From contig NZ_JMKP01000010.1 in NCBI RefSeq assembly GCF_000685805.1, positions 29,362 through 93,361 of the forward strand: DNA of 64,000 nt. The letters run 5' to 3'. Shown here piece by piece: positions 45,129-54,757 of this stretch. Under the pieces are notes generated by a model that worked only from the letters and a program-made list of their open reading frames with translations, was not told the origin of the DNA and did not search any database. The stretch comes from Psychrobacter phenylpyruvicus DSM 7000 = NBRC 102152. GTDB taxonomy: Bacteria; Pseudomonadota; Gammaproteobacteria; Pseudomonadales; Moraxellaceae. Within the stretch, counting starts at the first letter, position 1. Every line of letters begins with the position of its first letter. The position numbers and the translations under genes are program-made.

Positions 45129-46070
45129 ATGTTGTTTATTGAAGAAACTTCGCCGCCGCCATTTTATCAAGAGCAGATTACTGATGAAAAACGCACTCAG
45201 CTTGATAAATGGTTTATTGGCAATCGCTCACAAGCTTATTATCTAAAGCGTTTTTCTGAATTTGATGCACAAGGCTATTTGTCCGCCAAGTGGAACTGGG
45301 CCGCTTTTTTGGCCACTTTTGGCTGGCTGTTATATCGTAAGCGTTATCTAGATTGTATTGTTTATACTGTCGCAGGTTGGTCATTTATTCAGTTGAATGT
45401 GGTTATTGCCTTGGTGGCTTTTGAGTTTGCTTTCATGTCTTTTGTGCCAGATGCCTATCAAATGTTCACCCGCATTGCGATAGCTGCTGTTATCTGGTTG
45501 TTTTGGTCAGTAATGGTGGGCAGATGGGCAGATGCTTATTATTATCGCATGGCACGGCGTGAGATAGCCGATGTCTTGGCTGATTATCCAAAGCAGCCTG
45601 ATCATCAAAAAGCGCACTTAAACAAGGAGGGGGGTACCAGCTTGGTGGGGCTTGGGGCTGCTTTTGCTATCTTTATATTTTTATTGTTTGTCATTCAAAA
45701 TCGCTTTTTGCCGTTATATGCCCAGCCCAAAGAGCATGGCATAATTCAAGACACCTTTATGCAAACCCGCATAGTGACCGGAGAGATTGAGCAGCAATTT
45801 CAGTCTCAAGGCAAATGCCCTATTGACTATCAGCCTGATGAGGCTAGTGAGAATCTAACATTTGAGGTAGTAGAACAAACCTCAGCTTTGGGTAATAAGC
45901 CCAGCAGTTGTGTGCTGATTGCCACCATACAAAACATTCCTTTCCCCAATCGCAATCTAAATGGGCAAAGCTACATCATGTATCGACCTTCTGATCAAAA
46001 GCAGGAACGATGGCAATGCATTACCTCACTGAACGAGAAGAAGAGACCACCCATTTGCTCTAGTAGCTAA
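45129..46070 (+). CDS. DUF2628-type membrane protein with a pilin-like C-terminal domain
   Basis: Function unknown. Residues ~25-150 match the DUF2628 layout: YLSAKWNWAAFLATFGWLLYRKRY followed by three hydrophobic segments. A further transmembrane segment lies at ~175-195 (VGLGAAFAIFIFLLFVIQ). The C-terminal ~110 residues look like the globular head of a type IV pilin: VTGEIEQQFQSQGKCPI, then WQCITSLNEKKRPPIC, a C...C pair enclosing a D-loop-like segment. The fusion suggests an inner-membrane protein exposing a pilin-like domain in the periplasm. Divergent from trmB. Confidence 0.7.
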   Translation: MLFIEETSPPPFYQEQITDEKRTQLDKWFIGNRSQAYYLKRFSEFDAQGYLSAKWNWAAFLATFGWLLYRKRYLDCIVYTVAGWSFIQLNVVIALVAFEFAFMSFVPDAYQMFTRIAIAAVIWLFWSVMVGRWADAYYYRMARREIADVLADYPKQPDHQKAHLNKEGGTSLVGLGAAFAIFIFLLFVIQNRFLPLYAQPKEHGIIQDTFMQTRIVTGEIEQQFQSQGKCPIDYQPDEASENLTFEVVEQTSALGNKPSSCVLIATIQNIPFPNRNLNGQSYIMYRPSDQKQERWQCITSLNEKKRPPICSSS

Positions 46071-46146
46071 TAGCCCTTAATAAACAATAGTAGATAAATA
46101 AGAGTGGCCTGATAACTATTAGCCTTTAATAGCTAATAGCATCTGA

Positions 46147-47994
46147 CTATGACTTCTTAGAGAGGCCCACCGCAGTTTCAATCTCCTCTAAGTCAAGCTT
46201 CTTACCCTCAGTGTGATCGGAGTCAAATAAACTTTCAAGCTCCATCAATGAAGCCTGCACTGACTCAATGAGCTTAGCCTCATCTTCGTAAATGGCTTGC
46301 TGCTGCTCTAGTAGCTTATCGTCATAGTCACGGAAGGCGGTAATGGTCTCCCGTGCTTTTTCAGGAGAGATACCCAATAATTCTAATGACTCGCGTGACA
46401 TATCGAGTGACGATAGGTAAGTTTCACGCCAGATATGAGTTATGCCTATTTCACGCAAACGGTAATAATGGGCACGGTTGCGGGCACGCACTAGGATTTG
46501 TAGATGTGGATAATTATTATGCAGGTAGCGAGCAGTAGAAATTGAGCGCTCCACATCATCAATAGCAATAATAAATATTCGGGCTTTTTCGATTCCGGCA
46601 GTTCTTAATATTTGCGGGTTCTGCGGGTTACCATAATACACTTGGTTACCAAATTTACGGACGAAATCGACCTGGTTAGCAGAGCTTTCAATGGCGGTAA
46701 ATTCGATATTATGCATACGCAGCACTCGGCCGATAATCTGACCGACACGGCCAAAGCCTGCGATAATGACAGGGTGTTCATGGTCAGGAATGCTGTCGTA
46801 CTCTCGGTCTGGTTGTCTTTTTGCAAATCTAGGCTCACCAAACTTCTCAAGCAGAATAAATCCAATAGGAGTTAGCGCCATAGAGATGGTCACAATTAGG
46901 GTAAGCAGATTGGCATGCTCAGGTCGTAGTACGTTTTGGTTGGCTGCGGTGCTGAATAACACAAAAGCAAACTCACCACCTTGGGCTAAGGTAACCCCTA
47001 GACGAATACTGGTCGGTAAGCGGTTACCGAGTAGGCGAGCAATGGCTGTGATTACCCCAAATTTGATAATCATTAACACAATGGCAGCCCCAATAATAAA
47101 GGCCGGATGTGCCAAGATGAGCTTAACGTCAGTTAACATACCTACTGACATAAAGAACAGACCTAAAAGTAGACCTTTAAACGGCTCAATACTGGCTTCA
47201 AGCTCATGGCGATATTCAGAGTCAGCCAATAGTACCCCAGTCAGGAATGCCCCAAGGGCCATAGACAGACCAATTTGGCCCATCAAAATAGACACCCCCA
47301 TTACAATAAATAAAGCCACAGCAGTAATAAGCTCATTGGCACCACTTAAGGCCACAAACTTGAAGAAAGGGCGAACCACATAGCGGCTAACTAAGAATAA
47401 ACCCCCAAATACAGCTACCACTTTACCAAAGTAGATTAAGTCATAAGTCTGTTCGCGGACCCCGGATAAAAAAGGAATGGCCGCCAGTAGGGGAATAACC
47501 GCAATATCCTGAAATAATAAGATAGTAAAAGCTTCACGGCCATGAGTACTAGAAAGCTGTTCTTTTTCAGTCAGCACTTGCAGTACAAAGGCAGTGGAAG
47601 AGAGTGCCAGACCAAAGCCTACAATAAAGGCGGTGTCTAGCTTGAGCGGAGTAAACTGAAAAATAAGGCCCATTAACAATAGACCAGTGACCCCAACTTG
47701 CAGCCCGCCAAAGACGAAGATAGAGTGACGTAGTGCCCATAATCTCGACGGTTGCAGCTCAAGACCAATGACGAACAGCAGCATTACCACGCCGAACTCG
47801 GAGAAATGCATCAAGCTTTCAGCATCCCCGGCCACATCGAACACACTGGGTCCGAGTAAAAGACCAGTAATCAGGTAACCCAATACCGTTGAGATATGAA
47901 GCCGCTTACCTAATGGGACTAATAATAAAGCTGCGCCCAAAAATATAGTGGCTTGAAGCATTAGGCTAGGCTGTACGAGGGAGGCTGCAAACAT
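46147..47994 (-). CDS. CPA2-family cation:proton antiporter with RCK/TrkA-N domain (Kef-like)
   Basis: Monovalent cation/H+ antiporter or K+ efflux protein. Residues ~1-390 hold 12-13 membrane helices with family motifs: HISTVLGYLITGLLLGPSV, ALSSTAFVLQVL and LLFQDIAVIPLLA. A cytosolic TrkA-N domain starts near 410 with the nucleotide-binding IIAGFGRVGQIIGRVL. The C-terminal ~80 residues are a charged coiled-coil-like tail. Length 615 aa equals KefB/KefC. No KefF/KefG ancillary gene is adjacent, so glutathione gating cannot be inferred. Confidence 0.9.
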   Translation of the reverse strand: MFAASLVQPSLMLQATIFLGAALLLVPLGKRLHISTVLGYLITGLLLGPSVFDVAGDAESLMHFSEFGVVMLLFVIGLELQPSRLWALRHSIFVFGGLQVGVTGLLLMGLIFQFTPLKLDTAFIVGFGLALSSTAFVLQVLTEKEQLSSTHGREAFTILLFQDIAVIPLLAAIPFLSGVREQTYDLIYFGKVVAVFGGLFLVSRYVVRPFFKFVALSGANELITAVALFIVMGVSILMGQIGLSMALGAFLTGVLLADSEYRHELEASIEPFKGLLLGLFFMSVGMLTDVKLILAHPAFIIGAAIVLMIIKFGVITAIARLLGNRLPTSIRLGVTLAQGGEFAFVLFSTAANQNVLRPEHANLLTLIVTISMALTPIGFILLEKFGEPRFAKRQPDREYDSIPDHEHPVIIAGFGRVGQIIGRVLRMHNIEFTAIESSANQVDFVRKFGNQVYYGNPQNPQILRTAGIEKARIFIIAIDDVERSISTARYLHNNYPHLQILVRARNRAHYYRLREIGITHIWRETYLSSLDMSRESLELLGISPEKARETITAFRDYDDKLLEQQQAIYEDEAKLIESVQASLMELESLFDSDHTEGKKLDLEEIETAVGLSKKS

Positions 47995-48107
47995 TAGCGG
48001 TCCTTGTTGGTAGAGCTATTTTTCATATATTAATATGTTGTAAGAAGTTAGCGGGTAACCTGATCCTTAAGCGGTTCAGTCATTAGTTAATAACTAAATC
48101 AGGGCTA

Positions 48108-48815
48108 TCAGCGCTTTTTGTATACCTTCCAAACCCCATTATCAGCCAAAGGATTGCTATAAGCATCATTGCGTCGTTTGCGCGGCTTTTGACGACTATC
48201 CACTATCTTAAAGTCGGGTAGGGCGTGAATGATTAGACCGGTGCGATAAAACCTAATACGTTCAGGCTCCAGTAATTCCCCTTTGTCGTTTTTACAAAAA
48301 ACATAAGCACGAAGGTCAATAAACTGCCTATGAGCTACCAAACGGGCGGTTTCATCATTTGCAAAGACCTTTTCTAGACGCAGACACTCAGCCTCAGTAA
48401 ATTCTCCACACTTGTCGATTAAAGCCCCAACAGAGCCAAAGTTTTTTGACTCTTTGGCTCGAGTTTTGGTCAAATGTAGTCGCTGCACATGATAAATAAA
48501 CTGCGGTATTTCCAAGCTGGCAGGCAGAGGCAGGTTGTCGGGCGGCAGATAAGCGGCTGGATAAAAATTCAAGGCACGGTCAATTAAAGGCTGCCAGCGT
48601 TTATGATAAGCGGCAACCTCGTCTTTATTACCTTGATAGATAGGCATATCTCTAACTTGTTGTAGGATATCTGGGGGGAATTGATCTGCTCGAAAAGCAG
48701 CAATATCTGCTTGTAAAGTAGAAAGTAACTCTTTGGCCAGAGACTTACCCTCCTTCGATAAAGGATCTTGGATAATATCTTCTGGAGCGACAAAAGGGGC
48801 AGATCGTCTTGACAT
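48108..48815 (-). CDS. conserved hypothetical protein
   Basis: Unrecognised 235-aa soluble protein without signal peptide or membrane helix. It is mixed charged; the C-terminus is strongly basic (SRQKPRKRRNDAYSNPL...KKR), which would suit nucleic-acid or ribosome contact. It sits between the antiporter and der, on the opposite strand to der. Reasonable codon use and a clean start (ATG at 48815, MSRRSAPFV) support a real gene. Confidence 0.65.
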   Translation of the reverse strand: MSRRSAPFVAPEDIIQDPLSKEGKSLAKELLSTLQADIAAFRADQFPPDILQQVRDMPIYQGNKDEVAAYHKRWQPLIDRALNFYPAAYLPPDNLPLPASLEIPQFIYHVQRLHLTKTRAKESKNFGSVGALIDKCGEFTEAECLRLEKVFANDETARLVAHRQFIDLRAYVFCKNDKGELLEPERIRFYRTGLIIHALPDFKIVDSRQKPRKRRNDAYSNPLADNGVWKVYKKR

Positions 48816-49237
48816 AATTGCTATAGGTTCATTATTAAGAGAGTTAAAACCATGTTATCATAACTGGGCAATCTAACTGCATTACTGTAATCTATGCGCC
48901 CTATTATTTTGGCCACAATATATGCAGTAGTAAGCAGTCGATATTTTTTTTAAAGCCCATATATAAATCTAGGGCTTGGATAACGAGTTAGTAGATTTTT
49001 TTGACAAACTTGAAATTATTTTAAGTATTAACCTGTAATAACTCAACTTTAATTTTATTGGCTAAGCGACTGTCAACAATAATGTTTCAGCTGTTAGTAA
49101 TAATGTTTAAAAAGCTTAGACCGGTATAGATTGCTAAAATCCGTGGTTAACCGACCTCCTATTTAATTAATTGACTATAAAGCACTCTGATTTCATTCTC
49201 AATCATTAACGCCTTGTAAAACCAAGTGAGATAAAAA
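48816..49237. other. divergent intergenic region upstream of der
   Basis: About 420 A+T-rich bases with no gene. A consensus -35 TTGACA at 49001-49006 followed after 19 bp by TATTAA (49026-49031) is a possible der promoter, with a ~200-nt leader. Confidence 0.4.
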
Positions 49238-50659
49238 ATGTCCATAAAACCTGTCGTCGCCTTAATAGGTCGCCCTAATGTGGGTAAATCGACAATATTT
49301 AACCAAATGACCAAATCGCGTCAGGCATTAGTGGCTGATTTGTCCGGCCTCACCCGTGACAGACAGTATGGTGATGCCACCTATAACAACAAGTCTTTTG
49401 TTGTTATTGATACCGGCGGTATTGGTGAAGCAGATGATGGTCGTGGTGGTATCGACGACTATATGTCTGCCCAATCACATACAGCCATTCACGAAGCTGA
49501 TATTATCGTGTTCGTGGTTGATGCCCGTGCCGGAATGATTGGCGCAGATGCTGAAATTGGCAAAATGCTGCACACCTTAGGCAAGCCTGTATATCTGGTA
49601 GCCAATAAAATTGATGGGGTGCATGATGCCGCGCCTGCTGAGTTCTATGCTCTAGGCTTGGGAGAGCCGTATCCAATGACGGCCAGTCATGGTCGTGGTA
49701 TTGCCAACTTACTAGATGACCTTACCGAAGACATGCCTGAAGATGTCGAAGAAGAGGAGCAAGATGGTTTAAAGCTTGCCATTATTGGTCGTCCTAATGT
49801 GGGTAAATCTACGTTAGTAAACCGTATGCTGGGCGAGGATAGAGTCGTGGTATATGACATGCCTGGCACCACGCGCGACAGTATCTATATCCCTTATGAG
49901 CGTAATGGCAAAAATTACGTGATCATTGATACAGCAGGTGTACGACGTCGTGGTCGTATCGATGAAAAAGTAGAAAAATTCTCAGTCATCAAGACCCTGC
50001 AGGCGATTAAAGACTCTAATGTGGTCGTGGCAGTTATTGATGCGCAAGAAGGCATTGTTGATCAAGATCTGCATATGCTCGGCTATGCGCTAGATGCTGG
50101 CCGTGCTATCGTGGTGGCGATTAACAAATGGGATGGTCTGTCAGAGGACCAAAAAGACTTGATTCGTTTTGAGCTTGATCGCCGCTTTAGCTTTATTCCT
50201 TATGTTAAAGTGCACTTCATCTCAGCGTTACATGGTACTAACGTAGGTAACTTATATCCCTCGATTCATAAAGCTTATGAGTCTTCGATGTTTAAAGTGT
50301 CTACCAGCCGTTTGACCCAGATTCTAGAAGATGCGGTGGCTGCCAATCCGCCTCCTATGTCAGGGGGACGCAGAATTAAGTTACGTTATGCTCACTTAGG
50401 TGGTCATAATCCACCTATTATTGTGATTCATGGTAACCAAACTGGTTCGTTGCCAAAAAGCTATCAGCGCTATTTAGAAAACGAATTCCGTAAAGTGTTT
50501 AAGTTAGAAGGAACTCCTTTAAGAGTTGAGTTCAAACTAAATACCAACCCTTATGCGGGCAAGAAGACTACTTCTTCCAAAAAGCTAAGACCTGGAGTAT
50601 CAGAGGCCCGTCAAAAGCGCCGTGATATGAAGTATAAAAAAGGCTCACATAAGCGTTAG
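49238..50659 (+). CDS. der: ribosome biogenesis GTPase Der (EngA)
   Basis: Essential GTPase for 50S subunit assembly. Two tandem G domains: the first P-loop GRPNVGKST near residue 10 with [12 protein letters not shown] and DTGG; the second P-loop near residue 183 with [18 protein letters not shown] and NKWDG. A C-terminal KH-like domain (~355-445: [21 protein letters not shown]) and a basic tail ([18 protein letters not shown]) complete it. 473 aa is within range. bamB, often upstream, is not here. Confidence 0.96.
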   Translation: MSIKPVVALIGRPNVGKSTIFNQMTKSRQALVADLSGLTRDRQYGDATYNNKSFVVIDTGGIGEADDGRGGIDDYMSAQSHTAIHEADIIVFVVDARAGMIGADAEIGKMLHTLGKPVYLVANKIDGVHDAAPAEFYALGLGEPYPMTASHGRGIANLLDDLTEDMPEDVEEEEQDGLKLAIIGRPNVGKSTLVNRMLGEDRVVVYDMPGTTRDSIYIPYERNGKNYVIIDTAGVRRRGRIDEKVEKFSVIKTLQAIKDSNVVVAVIDAQEGIVDQDLHMLGYALDAGRAIVVAINKWDGLSEDQKDLIRFELDRRFSFIPYVKVHFISALHGTNVGNLYPSIHKAYESSMFKVSTSRLTQILEDAVAANPPPMSGGRRIKLRYAHLGGHNPPIIVIHGNQTGSLPKSYQRYLENEFRKVFKLEGTPLRVEFKLNTNPYAGKKTTSSKKLRPGVSEARQKRRDMKYKKGSHKR

Positions 50660-50691
50660 TTGCTGATTTATAAAGCACAATGTACTTTAAT

Positions 50692-50726
50692 AAAAATAGG
50701 GGCTGTCATTGACAGCCCCTATTTTT
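50692..50726. terminator. bidirectional terminator between der and the dac gene
   Basis: A 16-bp perfect inverted repeat (core GGGGCTGTC / GACAGCCCC, 3-nt loop) is flanked by five A and five T, fitting the convergent genes on both sides. Confidence 0.92.
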
Positions 50727-50797
50727 ATTCAATAGCCTTACTTTATCTCAATATCCTAGGCTCAATATCATTCAATAGTCTGGAATAAACTAAAGGC

Positions 50798-52036
50798 TTA
50801 GAATAAGTTACTAAAGAATTTAGCAATATGTTGCCAAGCACGCTTGAAGATACCTGATTTCTCTACCGCTTCAGTAGCAACGATAGGTACCGAAGCCACA
50901 GATTTACCATCAATTACCGCCATCATACGACCAATCTCTTGGCCCTTAGCGATTGGGGCTTGAATGTCATCAGAAATATTAATCACAGTGCTTATTTGGT
51001 CTGATTGAGTTTTAGTGGTTAATACTTTTAAAGCTTCGCCTGTGGCCGCTTTAACTTCATTTTTTTCACCAAAATAAACAGGAACAGTATCTACAAACTG
51101 ATTGGCGGGAGCCACAACTTTGGTGTCAAAGTGACCAAAACCCCAGTTTAATAATTCGCGAGACTGGTCAGCACGCTCCTGCATGCTCTTAGTGCCCATA
51201 ATCACTGAGATAAGACGCATATCGTTGCGTAAGCTAGAAGCCGCTAGACAGTAGCCTGCAGCATCAGTATGCCCGGTTTTTAGGCCATCTACTGTACTAT
51301 CTGTGCGTAATAAGGCGTTGCGGTTGCCTTGAGTGATGTTGTTGTAGGTGAATTCTTTTTCTGAATACAGCTTATAATAATCGCCACCTTGCTTAATGAT
51401 GGCACGAGATAAGATAGCTAAATCACGAGCAGAAGCGTAGTGATTTTCATCTGGCATACCTGTAGAGTTAACAAAGTTGGTATTGGTCATGCCAAGCTCT
51501 TTGGCTTCAGCATTCATTAGCTGGGCGAAAGCTTGCTCGCTGCCGGCAATGTGTTCGGCCATTGCTTTTGAGGCATCATTACCTGATTGAATAATAATAC
51601 CGCGTAGCATATCAATTACAGAGGCTGTTTTATTTACAGGCACATACATACAAGATTGATTGCTTGCACCACGGCACCAAGCATTTTCGCTCATGAGCAC
51701 TTGGTCATCTTCTTTTAATTCACCAGCCATCAACTTCTTCTCAATGATATGGCTGGTCATCATCTTAGTCAGAGAGGCAGGAGGCAGAGGCTGGTCTGCA
51801 TTTTTTTCAGCCAAAATAGCACCGGTATCATAATCCATCAAGACATAAGCGGTGTTATCCATCTCTGGCGGCGGAACTGGGGCAGCTGAAGTTACGGCTG
51901 ATACAGCTAGAAGCCCTGAGCCTAATACAAAAGATTTAACAATAGATAAAGGGGTTACAGTATTAGTTTTCACTAATAAAGAAGGTAATAGCTTATTTTC
52001 AGGAGCAGTCATATCTAGGACACCATATTTGGTCAT
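50798..52036 (-). CDS. D-alanyl-D-alanine carboxypeptidase, PBP5/6 family
   Basis: Low-molecular-mass penicillin-binding protein that removes the terminal D-Ala from peptidoglycan side chains. All three active-site motifs are visible: S-x-x-K in PPASLTKMMTSH, SGN in IIQSGNDASKAMAEH and KTG in DGLKTGHTDAAGYC. The C-terminal part (~310-412) is the beta-sandwich PBP5_C domain ending in an amphipathic anchor (GIFKRAWQHIAKFFSNLF) as in DacA/DacC. A signal peptide sits at ~25-50; the start may be ATG 52012 (MTAPENKL) instead of 52036. Which dac paralogue it is cannot be decided. Confidence 0.93.
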   Translation of the reverse strand: MTKYGVLDMTAPENKLLPSLLVKTNTVTPLSIVKSFVLGSGLLAVSAVTSAAPVPPPEMDNTAYVLMDYDTGAILAEKNADQPLPPASLTKMMTSHIIEKKLMAGELKEDDQVLMSENAWCRGASNQSCMYVPVNKTASVIDMLRGIIIQSGNDASKAMAEHIAGSEQAFAQLMNAEAKELGMTNTNFVNSTGMPDENHYASARDLAILSRAIIKQGGDYYKLYSEKEFTYNNITQGNRNALLRTDSTVDGLKTGHTDAAGYCLAASSLRNDMRLISVIMGTKSMQERADQSRELLNWGFGHFDTKVVAPANQFVDTVPVYFGEKNEVKAATGEALKVLTTKTQSDQISTVINISDDIQAPIAKGQEIGRMMAVIDGKSVASVPIVATEAVEKSGIFKRAWQHIAKFFSNLF

Positions 52037-52543
52037 AGTTTATTTCAGAGTTAATCATAGGCTTAAATCTAAAGCCGCATTCAGCACTTTTATTTATAAC
52101 TTAGCAATAAGCTAAGCCCAAGATGCGGTTAATGCAGTTATCTAGAGATTATAAGTTGTGATGACATCTGAATGAATCTAAATGGAAGGTAAAGGTTTAT
52201 TATGTTACAAGTAGTACATAATAGAAGTTTAAAAGCGTTAGGTCTATCCTTAACTATAAATAGAAACTATTGACAGTGGGGCCAAACGAGTCAGTATATT
52301 AACAAATTGCACAAATGGGTTAAACAAATAATTTACTAAATAGACTCTAAATTGGCTAAGTTAGCTTTTCAATCTTGTTTTGACTGACAAGCTGGAGGAA
52401 ATACACAATATATCGGCGAAAAAAAAGAGCCGAATCAAAGGTATCGACTCTCTTTTATTTTTATAATTTTTTATTACTTCATTACTATGCACTTTACGCT
52501 ATAAGCTATTATGTTATGAGATCAATTTAGCCATAAAATAGTA
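52037..52543. other. intergenic region with a possible + strand promoter and leftward terminator
   Basis: No convincing gene in ~500 bases. TTGACA at 52270-52275 and TATATT at 52295-52300 (19-bp spacing) could start a + strand transcript. A tiny open frame (52202-52273, 23 codons, AAAGG upstream) and a strong ribosome-site-like CTGGAGGAAAT near 52392 have no coding region behind them. Confidence 0.4.
52419..52457 (-). terminator. terminator after the small secreted protein gene at 52544
   Basis: On the minus strand the stem GAGTCGA / TCGGCTC (one G-U pair, 10-nt loop) is followed by eight U. The + strand version has a C-A mismatch but also a T-rich end, so it may work both ways. Confidence 0.6.
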
Positions 52544-53002
52544 TTAAAAGTCAGCGCTTGCCAGATCAGTACACAAGGCTAAGTTCTCATCACGAGAGTA
52601 ACTTAAAGTCCAGTTGCGCATACTCGATAATATGGCCTTATAGTCTTGTTGAGTAGATAAATAGCGAATGGCTGCTTTTGGATTCTCAATAGAGGGTAGC
52701 ATCTGTTTTAATTGCTGATTATACGTCTTTTGGAAGTTTTGTCTTTGTTGGCGGTTCAACATGGGTGGACACACCTCAGATAATACTTGCAGTACTGCAA
52801 TCTCATGCTTGGTTGCTGTGGCACGTGACAAATCAACAGGAATTGTAGTTTGTGCAGCTTGTACTAAGGTTGACCCTGCTAAAGCCACAGAGCCAATAAG
52901 GGCAGATAAAGCCAACTTACGGGCACTACTGCTCATTGAGCTGCTTAATACGGAATTACTTAAAAGGCTTGTCATAAGTTTTTTCATAGTCATTATCATC
53001 AT
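52544..53002 (-). CDS. secreted hypothetical protein
   Basis: 152-aa protein of unrecognised family. A long N-terminus (Ser-rich, MKKLMTSLLSNSVLSSS..) leads to a hydrophobic core LALSALIGSVALAGST and a cleavage site after VQA near residue 49. The mature ~100 residues are helical with two Cys (SEVCPPM and ALCTDL). Starts are possible at 53002 and 52987 (MKK). An unknown periplasmic role is all that can be said. Confidence 0.65.
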   Translation of the reverse strand: MMIMTMKKLMTSLLSNSVLSSSMSSSARKLALSALIGSVALAGSTLVQAAQTTIPVDLSRATATKHEIAVLQVLSEVCPPMLNRQQRQNFQKTYNQQLKQMLPSIENPKAAIRYLSTQQDYKAILSSMRNWTLSYSRDENLALCTDLASADF

Positions 53003-53742
53003 ATTTAGAGATAAGTAATCTATCGATATCCGTGGAATGCTATCATTTCAGGTTAAGAGCATTTAAGGTCAAAAGACTATTTATGGTCACATGACTTAAA
53101 CCAATCACTTAAAGATGACGCTTATTGTGATATCACATAGATTTTTAAATCAAAAACAGGTTTTAGAAGTTAGGTATGCTCTTTATTTATTAGGTATTCT
53201 ATTTATTTAATAGTATTAATTGTTGAGTAGCATCAAGTTATATGGTTAGTATTTTTTATTAAGCTTCTAAAATTAACTACTATTTATTAATTGTATTATG
53301 GCATTGTTAATTTACCCAGATGTGTACCAATTGTGATTTATAACAATAGAAGCGTAAATCAATATAGCCAGTAAAGTTATCGTCTTTTTTTTTATTTTCC
53401 TAAGCCCACGGGGTAAGAGATAGCCGTGATTTGTAATACAATTCTTTGTTTAGTAAAAATTGTAGGTTAATGAGTATTATTTTAACAGCTTTCAAAGTTG
53501 ATACCCTAACCAAGCCTGTATGCTATGTAAAGAATCGTTATAACAGTTGCGTGTATATTGACATAAGTTGCTGAGCGATTAGGATATTCAGTTATGAATA
53601 AATAATCGATTGGTATGATAAGCGGTAATTGTGTCTAACTGCTGAGTAAGCCGGATAATGACTACGATAAAATACTGAACTATATTAATAAGTTATCGTG
53701 GTTCAAAGTCCAAGATTCCGTCATTTCATCTAATATTTAAAT
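53003..53742. other. 740-bp A+T-rich gap with no visible gene
   Basis: Both strands lack a credible open frame. The promoters of the flanking divergent genes must lie here. A weak inverted pair (CCCACGGGGTAAGAG...) near 53405 is the only local structure noticed. Confidence 0.5.
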
Positions 53743-53775
53743 TTGTTGTTATTGTATTTTTATAGGGAGACATTT

Positions 53776-54597
53776 ATGTCCAGCATTTTTTTGACAGGCA
53801 ACAGTGAGGGTACTCATTTGGCTGCCAGCTCAAAGCTTAATTCATCTACCAAAGTAAAAGGGTTAGCGCTTGCAGTGTTGGGTGGAGCCTTAATGTTATC
53901 CGGCTGTGCAACCAAGCCCACCTATCAACCCACAGGCCCTGTGGTACAAGTCGATGCTCGTGGTGTCCCCAACTATTATAAAGTTCAATCAGGGGATACA
54001 GTGAGTCATATTGCAGCTCGCTATGGCCTTAATTACCGTCAAATTGGTGCTTTAAACCGCTTGGATAGCCGTTACACTATTTATGCTGGACAATGGCTCA
54101 AGCTGTGGGAAGGGGGTGGTAACGTTGTCGCCAATAGACCTGTCAATACTAGACCTTCTACGCCGCCAGTACAGACTAGAGCTCCTGTCAGCACACCAAG
54201 TTATACTCCTCCGCCAACGGCAACCACTACCAAAGGGTATGCTTATCCTACCAGTAACCCAGTTGTCAAAAACTTTAATGCCAACTCAGGGGATATGGGC
54301 ATGTGGTTCAGTGGCAGTATTGGCGACCCTGTATTGGCAAGTAAAGCTGGGGTGGTAATGTATGCGGGCAACGGCTTGCCTGAATACGGTAACTTGATCA
54401 TGATTAGACATGATTCTCGATACATAACGGTCTATGCTCACAACAATCAGATTTTAGTCAATGAAGGCGACCAAGTACAGGCTGGGCAACGAATTGCCAC
54501 TATGGGTAGCACAGGGCAAACTACTATGGTCGGCTTACAGTTCCAAGTTCGTGAAAATGGTACGCCAATTGACCCAAGAGCCGTACTAGGTCTTTAA
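53776..54597 (+). CDS. NlpD-like LysM/LytM lipoprotein
   Basis: Probable activator of septal N-acetylmuramoyl-L-alanine amidases, in the outer membrane facing the periplasm. Lipobox LSGC near residue 44 after a hydrophobic segment. LysM domain at ~66-110 (YYKVQSGDTVSHIAARYGLN). Thr/Pro-rich linker (~115-160). LytM/M23 domain (~165-273). The zinc-site residues are degenerate: HxH is replaced by LQF in MVGLQFQVRENG and the first His by Phe/Ser, so it should not cut peptidoglycan itself. ATG 53776 was chosen because GGGAG lies 6 bp upstream. rpoS, often next to nlpD, is absent. Confidence 0.88.
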   Translation: MSSIFLTGNSEGTHLAASSKLNSSTKVKGLALAVLGGALMLSGCATKPTYQPTGPVVQVDARGVPNYYKVQSGDTVSHIAARYGLNYRQIGALNRLDSRYTIYAGQWLKLWEGGGNVVANRPVNTRPSTPPVQTRAPVSTPSYTPPPTATTTKGYAYPTSNPVVKNFNANSGDMGMWFSGSIGDPVLASKAGVVMYAGNGLPEYGNLIMIRHDSRYITVYAHNNQILVNEGDQVQAGQRIATMGSTGQTTMVGLQFQVRENGTPIDPRAVLGL

Positions 54598-54680
54598 TTA
54601 ATGACTTAATTTGGTAGCATTGCCACCAAGATAAAGTAATGCAAATAAATTAAAGCACTCAGACCAAAAGACATGAAGTA

Positions 54681-54715
54681 AAAAAACACCCTATCGTAAG
54701 ATAGGGTGTTTTTTT
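54681..54715. terminator. bidirectional terminator between the NlpD-like gene and surA
   Basis: The stem ACACCCTAT / ATAGGGTGT with loop CGTAAG is flanked by six A and seven T, fitting the convergent genes. Confidence 0.9.
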
Positions 54716-54757
54716 GGTAGAAAGTCAAATCAATTTAACGTTGTATTAAACTCGGTA

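Noticed and set aside
46766..47383. 205-aa open frame antisense to the CPA2 antiporter
   Set aside because: Ser/Thr/Ile/Pro-rich translation typical of the reverse of a membrane protein gene, and the antiporter on the other strand is certain.
52202..52273. 23-codon open frame as a gene
   Set aside because: Too short and without recognisable features; kept only as part of a low-interest observation.
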